From the NCBI GenBank assembly GCA_903869725.1, contig CAIQAD010000046.1:1-53278 (forward strand): a stretch of DNA of 53,278 bases. Direction: 5' to 3'. Below the pieces are notes generated by a model, which saw only the letters and a program-made list of their open reading frames with translations, did no database searches and was not told the origin of the DNA. Source of the stretch: an uncultured Alphaproteobacteria bacterium. Lineage in GTDB: Bacteria; Pseudomonadota; Alphaproteobacteria; Pelagibacterales; Pelagibacteraceae. Position numbers and translations under genes: made by a program. Positions 1 to 9,389 of the stretch are shown piece after piece (within the stretch, counting starts at the first letter, position 1; each line of letters opens with the position of its first letter).

Positions 1-85
1 AAATTATAAATTTTATTTTATTTTTTACTAATTTATAAATTAGATATTTTGGTAAGTTGCTTTCTCCAACAATTATTCCAAGCAT
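1..85 (-). CDS. lpxI: LpxI/DUF1009-like UDP-2,3-diacylglucosamine pyrophosphatase, N-terminus only (runs off window)
   Basis: Reverse-strand translation from ATG at 85: MLGIIVGESNLPKYLIYKLVKNKIKFII, resembling the LpxI N-terminus (LGIIAGxGxLP); directly downstream of lpxA. Confidence 0.65.
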   Translation of the reverse strand, partial: MLGIIVGESNLPKYLIYKLVKNKIKFII

Positions 86-88
86 CTA

Positions 89-862
89 TTATAAAGGTCT
101 GCAAATTGGTCTTTTATTATTATTCTGAAGAAAATTAATCACTTCCGAAACAGTTTTATATTTTAAATATTTTTTTGCTTCATTAATTCCACCAATTAGA
201 GTTTTGCTACCAAATATTATCTCGACTGATTTACTTAAAATTCTTATCTCTTCATTTTCATATCCGGCTCTTTTAAGACCAATAATGTTAATACCGTCTA
301 AATGACATCTGTTTCCAGTAACAAGACCATACGGAATAACATCTTTTTCAACTCCAGTCATTCCTCCAATCATTGCAAACTTTCCTATTCTAGTAAATTG
401 TTGAACTGCAGAGTTGCCACCGATTATTACATTGTCTTCAATTTCTACATGTCCTCCTAATGAGACATTATTTGCTAAAATGACATTGTTTCCAATTTTG
501 CAATCATGGGCAATGTGAGAGGAAATCATAAATAAACAGTTGTCTCCTACTATAGTAACTCCTCCTCCTTGTTCGGTTCCTGGGTTAATTGTCACGTATT
601 CTCTAATTTTATTATTTTTTCCAATTTTTAAAAAAGTTTTTTCATTTTTATATTTAAGATCTTGAGGTTTGCTTCCTATAGATGCAAATGAGAAAATTTC
701 GCAACTTTCATCAACAGTTGTATTGCCAGAAATTACTACATGGGATGAAATTTTGTTATTCTTTAGAATTTTTACATTTTTACTAATAACACTAAAAGGG
801 CCTATAGCAGATGTTTTGTCAATAATAGCTCCCTTTTCAACTACGGCTAACTTGTTAATCAT
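89..862 (-). CDS. lpxA: acyl-ACP--UDP-N-acetylglucosamine O-acyltransferase
   Basis: 257 aa left-handed beta-helix hexapeptide protein (HIAHDCKIGNNVILANNVSLGGHVEIEDN); follows fabZ. Confidence 0.95.
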   Translation of the reverse strand: MINKLAVVEKGAIIDKTSAIGPFSVISKNVKILKNNKISSHVVISGNTTVDESCEIFSFASIGSKPQDLKYKNEKTFLKIGKNNKIREYVTINPGTEQGGGVTIVGDNCLFMISSHIAHDCKIGNNVILANNVSLGGHVEIEDNVIIGGNSAVQQFTRIGKFAMIGGMTGVEKDVIPYGLVTGNRCHLDGINIIGLKRAGYENEEIRILSKSVEIIFGSKTLIGGINEAKKYLKYKTVSEVINFLQNNNKRPICRPL

Positions 863-1313
863 TCTTGTCTACAATTGTTGCCATCCATTCGGCATTTGCC
901 ATCAATTCCTTGTTAACAAAAGCTGAACCCTCATAGGCCCAAATTTTGCTTCTAATTTTTGTAGCTCTAACTTTAAGTTCTAAAATGCAATCTGGCATTA
1001 TAGGTTTTCTAAATTGCGCTTTATTTATTGTCATCAGATATACTAATTTATTTTTAGTAACCTCTGATGATAAGCTAATACTAGTTAACGTTGCAGCAGT
1101 TTGACCAAAAGCTTCTACAATTAAAACGCCTGGCATCACTGGCTGTCCTGGAAAATGACCGTTAAAAAAAAAATTATCCTTAGTAATATTCATAATCCCT
1201 GTAGCAGATTCCATTGGAATAATATCAGTTAATTTTTCAATTAATAACATTGGTTTCCTGTGTGGAATTAAATTTTCAATATTTTTAATATTTAAATCTC
1301 TAATTTTTTTCAT
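855..1313 (-). CDS. fabZ: 3-hydroxyacyl-ACP dehydratase FabZ
   Basis: IPHRKPMLLIEKL...NGHFPGQPVMPGVLIVEAFGQ signature. Confidence 0.95.
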   Translation of the reverse strand: MKKIRDLNIKNIENLIPHRKPMLLIEKLTDIIPMESATGIMNITKDNFFFNGHFPGQPVMPGVLIVEAFGQTAATLTSISLSSEVTKNKLVYLMTINKAQFRKPIMPDCILELKVRATKIRSKIWAYEGSAFVNKELMANAEWMATIVDKND

Positions 1314-2286
1314 TTTTATTTTTTATAAATTCTTTAATATTTTTGGCAGGATAACCCATTACAGTTTCATTGTCTTTTATGTTTTTAATAACTCCACTCT
1401 TGCCACCGATTTTAACATTATTGCCAATTCGCAAATGACCTGAAATTCCAGATTGTCCACCAATACTTACATTGTTTCCAATTATTGTACTACCTGCAAT
1501 TCCACATTGAGCAGCAATCATACAAAAATTACCAATTTTAACATTATGAGCAATTTGCACTTGATTATCTACAGACGTAAATTCTCCAATAACGGTGTCG
1601 GACAAAGAACCTCTATCAATTGTACAAAGTGAACCTATTTGAACATTGCTTTCAATAATAACTCTACCTATGTGAGGAAAAACTATTTTTTTTTTATTAA
1701 CATAAGTAAAACCAAATCCAATAAGACCAATCAAGGATCCAGATTTTATTATAACGTTGTCACCTATGAATGCATTATGAATAACAACATTTGATCCAAT
1801 GTTACAATTTCTACCAATTTTAACATTCGAATTAATGATCACATTATTTCCGATCTTAGTATGCTGTCCTATTTTGACTGATTTATCAATTAAGCCGTTA
1901 TTACCAATAATAATTTTATTTTTTTTATAATTATTATTTTTATAAGAATTTTTTACTATTTCGTCATCTTTGTCTGAATCTGGATAAAATAATAATGCAA
2001 TACGATAAAAATCGATTAATGGTTTATCAGAAATTATTTTTACAATATTTTTATTTAGATGGCTGCTTAAATTGTCTGTAACAATACAAACTGATGCCTT
2101 GGTTAACTTAGCATCACTAATATATTGAGATTTATTCAAAAAAGTAATTTCATCTTTTTTTGCTTCTTTAAGGTTACTTATATTTTTTATTTTAATATCT
2201 TTTACTATTTTAGAACTTTTTAAATTTAAAAAATTTAAAATAAACTTTAAACTGATTTCTTTCTTTTTAAAAAAAAAGGAACTCAT
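1300..2286 (-). CDS. lpxD: UDP-3-O-(3-hydroxyacyl)glucosamine N-acyltransferase
   Basis: Hexapeptide repeats, QVQIAHNVKIGNFCMIAAQCGIAGSTIIG; lpx operon context. Confidence 0.95.
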   Translation of the reverse strand: MSSFFFKKKEISLKFILNFLNLKSSKIVKDIKIKNISNLKEAKKDEITFLNKSQYISDAKLTKASVCIVTDNLSSHLNKNIVKIISDKPLIDFYRIALLFYPDSDKDDEIVKNSYKNNNYKKNKIIIGNNGLIDKSVKIGQHTKIGNNVIINSNVKIGRNCNIGSNVVIHNAFIGDNVIIKSGSLIGLIGFGFTYVNKKKIVFPHIGRVIIESNVQIGSLCTIDRGSLSDTVIGEFTSVDNQVQIAHNVKIGNFCMIAAQCGIAGSTIIGNNVSIGGQSGISGHLRIGNNVKIGGKSGVIKNIKDNETVMGYPAKNIKEFIKNKNEKN

Positions 2287-2304
2287 AGAATAAATGAAAT
2301 ATTT

Positions 2305-4539
2305 TTAAAATACTCCGCCAATTGTAAAGAAAAAAGGCCGAGTACTATCATAAGGACCTTTGCTAATCGGAATACCGTAAGTCAATCCTATAGGGCCAAG
2401 TGGAGTTGTAAAATTTAAACCTATTCCAGCTGACATTCTCAGTTTTTGATTTTGTTGCAGGTTAGTGTCATGAAAATCTGTTCCCCACGTTTCTCCAATA
2501 TCATAGAAAAGAAAACTTAACGCTCTCCAGTTTTCAGGTATTGGATTAGGAAAAGATGTTTCAAAATTTAGGTTTGCAAGATAATTACCTCCAACGAATA
2601 TACCATCTTCATAAGGTCCGGTTCTACGATTTGAAAACCCTCTTAATTCATTTTCAGACAGATATAATCTTTCTGACATTTTTACTGGACTACTACTCAA
2701 AGAACTAGCATCTGCTACTTTAAACTTAACTGAACCAATAAAATCTTTATTTATTAATTCATGATAAACTGTTCCACCAACAGTAGTAACTATTCCTGGT
2801 CTGTCGCTAATTCCAGGTACATCAAAAGATTGTGAAAGAAAAAGACTGTATCCTGAAGTTGGTGAAAACTTTGAGTCTCTATTATCAAAAGTTAAACGAT
2901 AACCAGGTGTTATTGCGTTATATGTTCCATTTTGACTTTGAAGATAACTTGTTGATGCAGATGATGTGTTTAGTTGTTCTACTTGCGCAGTAATTGATGG
3001 TGATAAATAAAATTTTTCATACACTTCGTAAACAGTATAAACAGTATCTCCCAATTTTTTATCATCCAAACCACCAATACTTTTCCACTTATCATTTTCT
3101 ATGTATACAGTATTGCCTGCTATTCTGCCCGAGTCGTTAAAATTTGGAGACTCAACGTTAATCGAACCCATAACTTTTTGTGTTCCGAGTGTTGCATTAA
3201 CACCTACATTTGTACCATTCCCTAATAAATTTTTTTCCTTAAAATCTAATGTAATTAAAGGACCTTGCGTTCCATATCCTATTCCGGCTCCTATACTGCC
3301 TGAAGGTTGTTCCTTAACTGCAAAATCAATATCTTTATAATCATTTCTGTTAGTGTCTTTAATATTATAAGTAACATCCTTAATGTAACCTTTTGATTTA
3401 ATTTGATCTATTGAGCGTTTAATTCTAAAATTATTTAAGTAATCTCCCTCAGAAATAGACATCTGGTCTCTAATTGTTTTTTCTTTTGTAATGTCATTAC
3501 CAGTTACGTTAATTCTATTAATGTACTTGACAGGAGATTTATTAATTGTGACTGCAACATCGATGTTATTCATAGATATATCTTTTTTCTCAATAATATT
3601 TACATTTAAATTAGAATAATTTTTACTTTCTAAATAATTAACAATTTTCTCATTTAGATTTTTAATACTAGTAGACGAATAAATTTTATTTATAAGTAAC
3701 TTGTTTGTTATATTTTTGACTTCATTAAGATCTTTATCAATTGCAAAATTATCAAACTGAAAATCTACTTTTCCAAAATTAAATATTTTTCCAGAATTAA
3801 CTGAAAAAGTAATATTAATATTATTATTTTCTAAAGCAGCATATGACGACTCTATTTGCACATCATAAAAACCTTTGGACTGGTAATAATCGCGTAACAT
3901 TTTTTTATCATTTTCAAGAATATCTTCATTAAAATATGGCGAAGAAAAAAAATTCCACCATTTATATTCTGCTGTATTTATTTGGCTAATTAACTGCGAA
4001 GAACTAAAATACTTATCGCCAATAAAATAAACATTTTTTACATAAACTTTATCGCCTTTATTAATATTAAAAATGACATTTACTTGATTTCCTTCTATTT
4101 TAATTACCTCAGGCTTAATAGAAGCTTTAAAATATCCATCTTTTTTATAAAATTCGATTACTTTAGTTAAATCTTGATTTAGTCTATTAGTTGAGAAAAT
4201 AGAATTTTCTTTTAAATAAAGTATTTTATAAAGATCTTCTTTCTCTGCATCTTTAACACCATCTAAATAAAAAAAATTAACAACAGGATTTTCAGAAACT
4301 TTAATATTTAATATATTATTTTTATAATCGATTGTTACGTCCGAAAAAAACTCAGTACTGTAAATTTTTTTAGTTAAATCGTTTATAAAAAAACTATCAA
4401 CATTTTTAGTTTTTCTATCAATCAAATCCAGAATTGATTTATCAGAGATTCTTTTATTACCTAATATTTTAATGTCAGAAATATCAGCGAAGGAGCTTGT
4501 AGAAAAAAAAAGTAAAAAAAATAAAAAAAAAAATCTCAT
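2305..4539 (-). CDS. bamA: outer membrane protein assembly factor BamA
   Basis: Signal peptide, POTRA repeats, C-terminal Omp85 barrel (LRGFSNRRTGP..., terminal F). Confidence 0.95.
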   Translation of the reverse strand: MRFFFLFFLLFFSTSSFADISDIKILGNKRISDKSILDLIDRKTKNVDSFFINDLTKKIYSTEFFSDVTIDYKNNILNIKVSENPVVNFFYLDGVKDAEKEDLYKILYLKENSIFSTNRLNQDLTKVIEFYKKDGYFKASIKPEVIKIEGNQVNVIFNINKGDKVYVKNVYFIGDKYFSSSQLISQINTAEYKWWNFFSSPYFNEDILENDKKMLRDYYQSKGFYDVQIESSYAALENNNINITFSVNSGKIFNFGKVDFQFDNFAIDKDLNEVKNITNKLLINKIYSSTSIKNLNEKIVNYLESKNYSNLNVNIIEKKDISMNNIDVAVTINKSPVKYINRINVTGNDITKEKTIRDQMSISEGDYLNNFRIKRSIDQIKSKGYIKDVTYNIKDTNRNDYKDIDFAVKEQPSGSIGAGIGYGTQGPLITLDFKEKNLLGNGTNVGVNATLGTQKVMGSINVESPNFNDSGRIAGNTVYIENDKWKSIGGLDDKKLGDTVYTVYEVYEKFYLSPSITAQVEQLNTSSASTSYLQSQNGTYNAITPGYRLTFDNRDSKFSPTSGYSLFLSQSFDVPGISDRPGIVTTVGGTVYHELINKDFIGSVKFKVADASSLSSSPVKMSERLYLSENELRGFSNRRTGPYEDGIFVGGNYLANLNFETSFPNPIPENWRALSFLFYDIGETWGTDFHDTNLQQNQKLRMSAGIGLNFTTPLGPIGLTYGIPISKGPYDSTRPFFFTIGGVF

Positions 4540-5678
4540 ACTAGTTTACTGTGTGTAAATTTGATAATATCGTTAATGTCATAAATAGATGTAATTTTAG
4601 TATTTTTGACATATCTTTGTATATCTTTTCTATCAAAAAATACACATAAGTTCTTTAAAATATGCTCAAATAAAATCTCATTATTAAGAAATTTTGATAC
4701 CAAAAATTCATTCGCACAATTAAGAACTATATATCCAACAAAATTTAGTTTATTTAAGAAGTTAAAGATTCTGTAAACTGACATTCGTACATCAAATTTA
4801 TAAAAATTTAATTGCATTTTATTTGTACTTAAAAAATTATCGTTCGATGTAATTATTTTTTTATTATTCATAAATAAAAAATTCATGATCGGAATTTTCA
4901 TATCTGTATCATGATAAATCATTGATGAGAAATTATTGCGAAAATTAACAATTGCATGAACCTTAGACTCCGGATGTATTACAAAAGAAAATTTATTTAT
5001 AGGCAAATCAAATATCAGTGATGCCTCAATAATTTCTAATATTTTATTAAAAAGATTAGCAGAATCTACTGATATTTTTTTTCCCATTTTCCATTTCGGG
5101 TGTTTTACTGCTTGTTTAGGAGTGACTTTAGATAAATTAATTTTTTTATTAAAAAAAGGACCACCAGATGCAGTAAGAAAAACTTTAGAAATAGTACTAA
5201 TATTCTTTTTTTCTAAAAGTTTGTAAATTGAAAAATGTTCAGAATCTAATGGGAAAAAAGAGCATCCAAACTTTTTCATCTCTTTTTTTAAAAATGGCCA
5301 ACCACATATAATACTTTCTTTATTTGCAATTCCTAAATTTTTTGTAAATTTAATTATTTTATAAGTTGGTATTAAACCTTCAACTCCAGAAATTGCAGAA
5401 ATACTTATATCGAATTTATTTTTTTTTATTTCATCAATGTCATTGATTAATTTTATTTTGTTTTTAGAGGTAAATTTTATTAATTTATTAGATAAGAGTT
5501 TATTATTTGTATAAATATACTTTGGTTTAAAAATTTTTGACTGATTAACTAATAAATTATAATTTGTACTTCCGCTTAATAATTCAACCTTAAAATAACT
5601 TTTGTATTTTTTTATAATTTCTAGAGTTGATTTGCCTATGCTTCCTGTCGAACCAAGAATTGCAACTTTTTTTTTCAT
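4536..5678 (-). CDS. dxr: 1-deoxy-D-xylulose-5-phosphate reductoisomerase
   Basis: KKKVAILGSTGSIGKSTLEII; LTASGGPFF; VIHPESKVHAIV. Confidence 0.95.
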   Translation of the reverse strand: MKKKVAILGSTGSIGKSTLEIIKKYKSYFKVELLSGSTNYNLLVNQSKIFKPKYIYTNNKLLSNKLIKFTSKNKIKLINDIDEIKKNKFDISISAISGVEGLIPTYKIIKFTKNLGIANKESIICGWPFLKKEMKKFGCSFFPLDSEHFSIYKLLEKKNISTISKVFLTASGGPFFNKKINLSKVTPKQAVKHPKWKMGKKISVDSANLFNKILEIIEASLIFDLPINKFSFVIHPESKVHAIVNFRNNFSSMIYHDTDMKIPIMNFLFMNNKKIITSNDNFLSTNKMQLNFYKFDVRMSVYRIFNFLNKLNFVGYIVLNCANEFLVSKFLNNEILFEHILKNLCVFFDRKDIQRYVKNTKITSIYDINDIIKFTHSKLV

Positions 5679-6301
5679 ATTTTAAAAATATAAGCAAATA
5701 TTATGATCCAAAAAAAACCATCTAATCTATCTAAAAACCCTCCGTGCCCAGGTATGAGATTTGAAGAATCTTTAACTTTATTTTTTCTTTTAATAAACGA
5801 CATTAGCAAGTCACCTAGTTGACCTATTAAACACAAAAATGACTGAAAAAAAATTATATTTAAAATAGAAAAACTATTTGTAGAAATTAACAAAACAAGA
5901 AAAGAAAGTTGACTCAGAACAAAAGAACCTATGACTCCAGACCAGGTTTTTTTCGGGCTAATTTTAGTAAGTTTTTTCCATTTAAATAACTTTCCAAAAA
6001 TAAATCCACCCATATCAGTTAGCCAACTTATAATAATTAACCATAAAAAATGAAAATTATAATGACTAGCATTATATAAACTTAAACAAGCATAAGAAAA
6101 AAATACCAAGAAAATAATTCCAAGAATAAAAATATAATTTTTTTTTGTATTCAGCTTAAACCATTCGTAAATACAGCAAATAATACTAATCAAAATTACA
6201 AAATTAAAAATTATTGGCTTAAAAATAATAAAATAAATCAAAGGTAACGCGAGCAGACTTACTAATATTCTAATTGTAGTATTATTCATTAACGCTTCCA
6301 A
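5675..6301 (-). CDS. cdsA: phosphatidate cytidylyltransferase
   Basis: ISPKKTWSGVIGS... GDLLMSFIKRKNKVKDSSNLIPGHGGFLDRLD CdsA signature. Confidence 0.93.
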   Translation of the reverse strand: MEALMNNTTIRILVSLLALPLIYFIIFKPIIFNFVILISIICCIYEWFKLNTKKNYIFILGIIFLVFFSYACLSLYNASHYNFHFLWLIIISWLTDMGGFIFGKLFKWKKLTKISPKKTWSGVIGSFVLSQLSFLVLLISTNSFSILNIIFFQSFLCLIGQLGDLLMSFIKRKNKVKDSSNLIPGHGGFLDRLDGFFWIIIFAYIFKI

Positions 6302-6971
6302 AATTTCTTTTAATTTTTGTAAATTTTATAATAATTTTTTTAAGGTCATTAAAATTAAAATCAGGCCAATTTTTTTTTAAAAAAAATATCTCAGCATAAG
6401 AAAGTTGCCAAAGTAAAAAATTACTCAATCTCTGGTCACCTCCAGTTCGAATTAAAATTTCAGGATCAGGTATATTATTAGTATATAAATTATTACTAAT
6501 TAATCTTTCGTTAACTTTCTTTATTTTTTTATTCATTATAATTTTATTAAATGCTCTTATTAATTCTAATTTTGAACCATAATTAAACGCAAAATTCACA
6601 ATAATTTGATTGTTTTTATTAGTTTGTTTTTTTACTTTTAAAATTATATTTCTTATATTTTTTGGAAATTGCGAAATATTACCTAAAAAATTAATTTTGA
6701 TGTTATTTTTTTTTAATTTACTAAATTTTTTTAAATAAAAAATTTTAAGTAAATAAAATAGATAATCAATTTCTTCCTTTGGACGCTTCCAGTTTTCAGT
6801 TGAAAAAGTATATAGTGTTAGATATTTTATTTTTAATTTAATTGAATTTTTTATAACCTCTTCTATCGCAGACAAGCCATAATAATGGCCTTTATTCCTA
6901 TTATTATAATGCTTTAAACCCCATCTACCATTTCCATCCATAATAATCGCAATATGCGATGGGTACGTCAT
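6282..6971 (-). CDS. uppS: isoprenyl (undecaprenyl) diphosphate synthase
   Basis: HIAIIMDGNGRWG; TLYTFSTENWKRP; PDPEILIRTGGDQRLSNFLLWQLSYAE. Confidence 0.95.
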   Translation of the reverse strand: MTYPSHIAIIMDGNGRWGLKHYNNRNKGHYYGLSAIEEVIKNSIKLKIKYLTLYTFSTENWKRPKEEIDYLFYLLKIFYLKKFSKLKKNNIKINFLGNISQFPKNIRNIILKVKKQTNKNNQIIVNFAFNYGSKLELIRAFNKIIMNKKIKKVNERLISNNLYTNNIPDPEILIRTGGDQRLSNFLLWQLSYAEIFFLKKNWPDFNFNDLKKIIIKFTKIKRNFGSVNE

Positions 6972-7516
6972 ACTTTAATTATTTCGGCTTCTTTTTCAGT
7001 AAGTTTTTTATCTATTTCAGCTATCTTTGTATCAGTTAGCTTTTGAATATCATTTGATTTTTTCTTTGCATCATCTTCGCTTAATGAATTACTTTTTTGC
7101 TCATTCTTTAAATCTTCTAATGAATCTCGTCTGATATTTCTAATGCTGACTTTGGCTTTTTCTGCAATACTTTTTAAAATTTTAATTAATTCTTTTCTTC
7201 TTTCTTCTGTTAATTTTGGAATTGCAATTCTTAATAACTGTCCATCTACCAACGGATTTAAATTTAATTCAGAAGTTCTAATAGCGTTATCAACTGATCC
7301 TACATTGCTTTTATCCCAAACTTGTACGGTAATCATCTGCGGCTCAGGAACAGAAATTGTAGCAACTTGACTAATTGGCATTTTTTGTCCGTAAACATCT
7401 ACTTTTATACTATCCAGCATTTTAGGATTAGCACGTCCAGTACGTATAGTTTGAAGTTCTCTTTGATAAGACGAAATAGACAAATTCATCTTTTCTTCAG
7501 TCTTTTTTAAAATCAC
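6968..7516 (-). CDS. frr: ribosome recycling factor
   Basis: LQTIRTGRANPKMLDSIKVDVYG; PKLTEERRKELIK. Confidence 0.95.
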   Translation of the reverse strand: MILKKTEEKMNLSISSYQRELQTIRTGRANPKMLDSIKVDVYGQKMPISQVATISVPEPQMITVQVWDKSNVGSVDNAIRTSELNLNPLVDGQLLRIAIPKLTEERRKELIKILKSIAEKAKVSIRNIRRDSLEDLKNEQKSNSLSEDDAKKKSNDIQKLTDTKIAEIDKKLTEKEAEIIKV

Positions 7517-7517
7517 T

Positions 7518-8438
7518 TTATGCCCCTACTAACGATTGTACTTCTTGGTTAAAATCAGTTTTTTTAACTTCGATACCCTCACCTACTTTATATCTTATAA
7601 ATTTAGAAATTGTTAAAGTAATATTTTTAGATTTTTCAAATTCTTTTATTGCTTGATCGACAGTCAAATCTTGGTTATGAATCCACTTTTGTCCTAGCAA
7701 AGTATTATCGGATATAACTTTTTTTATTTTTCCAACTAAAATTTTATCAATCATTGCGTTATCTTTGCCTTGATTTTTCAACTCTTCTTTTAAGATTTCT
7801 TTTTCTTTATTAATAAAATTTACATCTAAATCTTTCTCATTAATGCTCATTGGAGACATTGCTGCGATATGCATGCATATTTTTTTTGAAAAATTTTTTA
7901 TATCTTCTGATGTATTGTTAGTATCAATACTAATTAAAACTCCGATTTTCCCCATATTATCATTCTGATTATTATGTATATATTTTTCTATAATTCCTTT
8001 TGTGCTATTTAAAAAATCAGTTCTTCTAATTTTAATATTCTCTCCAATTTTAGAAATTAAATCAATAATTTGATCTTTAATTGACTGATTGTTTATTTTT
8101 TCATTTAAAAGATCTTCTAATGAAATAGCTTTATTTAACGCCACATTAGAAATATCAGAACAAAATTTTATAAATTCATTATTTTTGGCAACAAAGTCTG
8201 TTTCAGAATTTACTTCTGTAATTGAAGCCTTGTTACCACTTGCCGATATAACAATTAAACCTTCTGCAGCATCACGTGAAGATTTTTTTGCAGCTTTAGA
8301 AATTCCTTTTTTTCTTAAATATTCAATTGATTTTTCAATATCATAATTATTTTCTGAAAGAGCAATCTTGCAATCCTGAATGCCAGCTCCTGTGAGTTCT
8401 CTGAGTTCTTTAACTTTATTTAAATTATCTGATGACAT
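7518..8438 (-). CDS. tsf: translation elongation factor Ts
   Basis: VKELRELTGAGIQDCKIAL; NSETDFVAKNNEF. Confidence 0.96.
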   Translation of the reverse strand: MSSDNLNKVKELRELTGAGIQDCKIALSENNYDIEKSIEYLRKKGISKAAKKSSRDAAEGLIVISASGNKASITEVNSETDFVAKNNEFIKFCSDISNVALNKAISLEDLLNEKINNQSIKDQIIDLISKIGENIKIRRTDFLNSTKGIIEKYIHNNQNDNMGKIGVLISIDTNNTSEDIKNFSKKICMHIAAMSPMSINEKDLDVNFINKEKEILKEELKNQGKDNAMIDKILVGKIKKVISDNTLLGQKWIHNQDLTVDQAIKEFEKSKNITLTISKFIRYKVGEGIEVKKTDFNQEVQSLVGA

Positions 8439-8456
8439 TAAAATAAGATATAAAAC

Positions 8457-9269
8457 TTACTGAATTGTATCCGTTTTTTTAGAAGAAGATTTTTCTTTTA
8501 TCTCTAATTTAACTGTTTTTTTAATTTTCTTTTCTTCAAGATTTTTAACTTTCTTTTCTTCAATAATAGGCTCTTCAATTTTAATATTTTGTTTTGCTTC
8601 AAGAATTGTTCTTTTAGCAATATCGCAATATAAGTTTATAGAACGTCTTGCATCATCATTTCCTGGGATTGGAAAATCAATATCATCAGGATTAGAGTTG
8701 CTATCTACGACTCCGATAATTGGAATTTTTAATTTCTTGGCTTCTTGAATAGCAAGAGATTCAATATTTGTGTCAATTACAAATAATAAATTAGGTAGGC
8801 CTTTCATGTCCGCTATACCGCCAAGAGATCTATTTAACTTATCTCTTTCCAAACTCATTTTTATAAGTTCTTTTTTAGTGAAACCCTTATTTTCTTTATT
8901 AAGTTCTTCTGTAATTTTTTTCAGTCTTTTGATTGAATTGCTAATAGTTTTCCAATTGGTAAGCATTCCGCCTGGCCATCTATGATTAACAAAAAATTGT
9001 CCTGTTTCTTTTGCCGTTTCGCCAATAAGTTCACTTGCTTGTTTTTTAGTTGATACAAATAAAACTTTTCCACCTGTGGATACGCACTTAAATAATTCTA
9101 GCATTGCAGAATTAAGAAGTTTTACTGTTTGTAATAAATCAATAATGTGAATTGAATTTTTTTCACCAAAAATAAATTTTTTCATTTTTGGATTCCATCT
9201 GAAGGTCTTATGCCCTAAATGAACTCCAGCTTCTAAAAGCTCTTTAACTGATACACTTGGTACATTCAT
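8457..9269 (-). CDS. rpsB: 30S ribosomal protein S2
   Basis: VKELLEAGVHLGHKTFRWNPKMKKFIFG. The ORF track starts at 9305, but the ATG at 9269 (MNVPSVSVKELLEAG) has an upstream CCGGAGAA SD and matches the usual S2 N-terminus better. Confidence 0.92.
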   Translation of the reverse strand: MNVPSVSVKELLEAGVHLGHKTFRWNPKMKKFIFGEKNSIHIIDLLQTVKLLNSAMLELFKCVSTGGKVLFVSTKKQASELIGETAKETGQFFVNHRWPGGMLTNWKTISNSIKRLKKITEELNKENKGFTKKELIKMSLERDKLNRSLGGIADMKGLPNLLFVIDTNIESLAIQEAKKLKIPIIGVVDSNSNPDDIDFPIPGNDDARRSINLYCDIAKRTILEAKQNIKIEEPIIEEKKVKNLEEKKIKKTVKLEIKEKSSSKKTDTIQ

Positions 9270-9276
9270 ATATTCT

Positions 9277-9328
9277 CCGGTTATTTCCACCGCAGTTTCT
9301 GCCATTAAGGACCGGGGGTATTTCTACC
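9277..9328 (-). promoter_or_regulatory. structured leader of rpsB (candidate S2 autoregulatory element)
   Basis: On minus strand: GGTAGAAATACC hairpin, then CCGGT...GCAG-AAA-CTGC...ACCGG; the 3' arm ACCGG overlaps the SD (CCGGAGAA) of the ATG at 9269. Confidence 0.6.
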
Positions 9329-9389
9329 ATTAACTGCGTGCGAATTTTGAACGTTTTATAAGCAAAAAATTGGAAAAAACAACTAAATA

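Noticed and set aside
669-926. Plus-strand ORF 85 aa over lpxA/fabZ
   Set aside because: Antisense to two confidently assigned genes; no recognisable domain.
3101-3340. Plus-strand ORF 79 aa inside bamA
   Set aside because: Antisense shadow ORF of a strongly conserved gene.
8089-8346. Plus-strand ORF 85 aa inside tsf
   Set aside because: Antisense shadow ORF; composition reflects complement of tsf codons.
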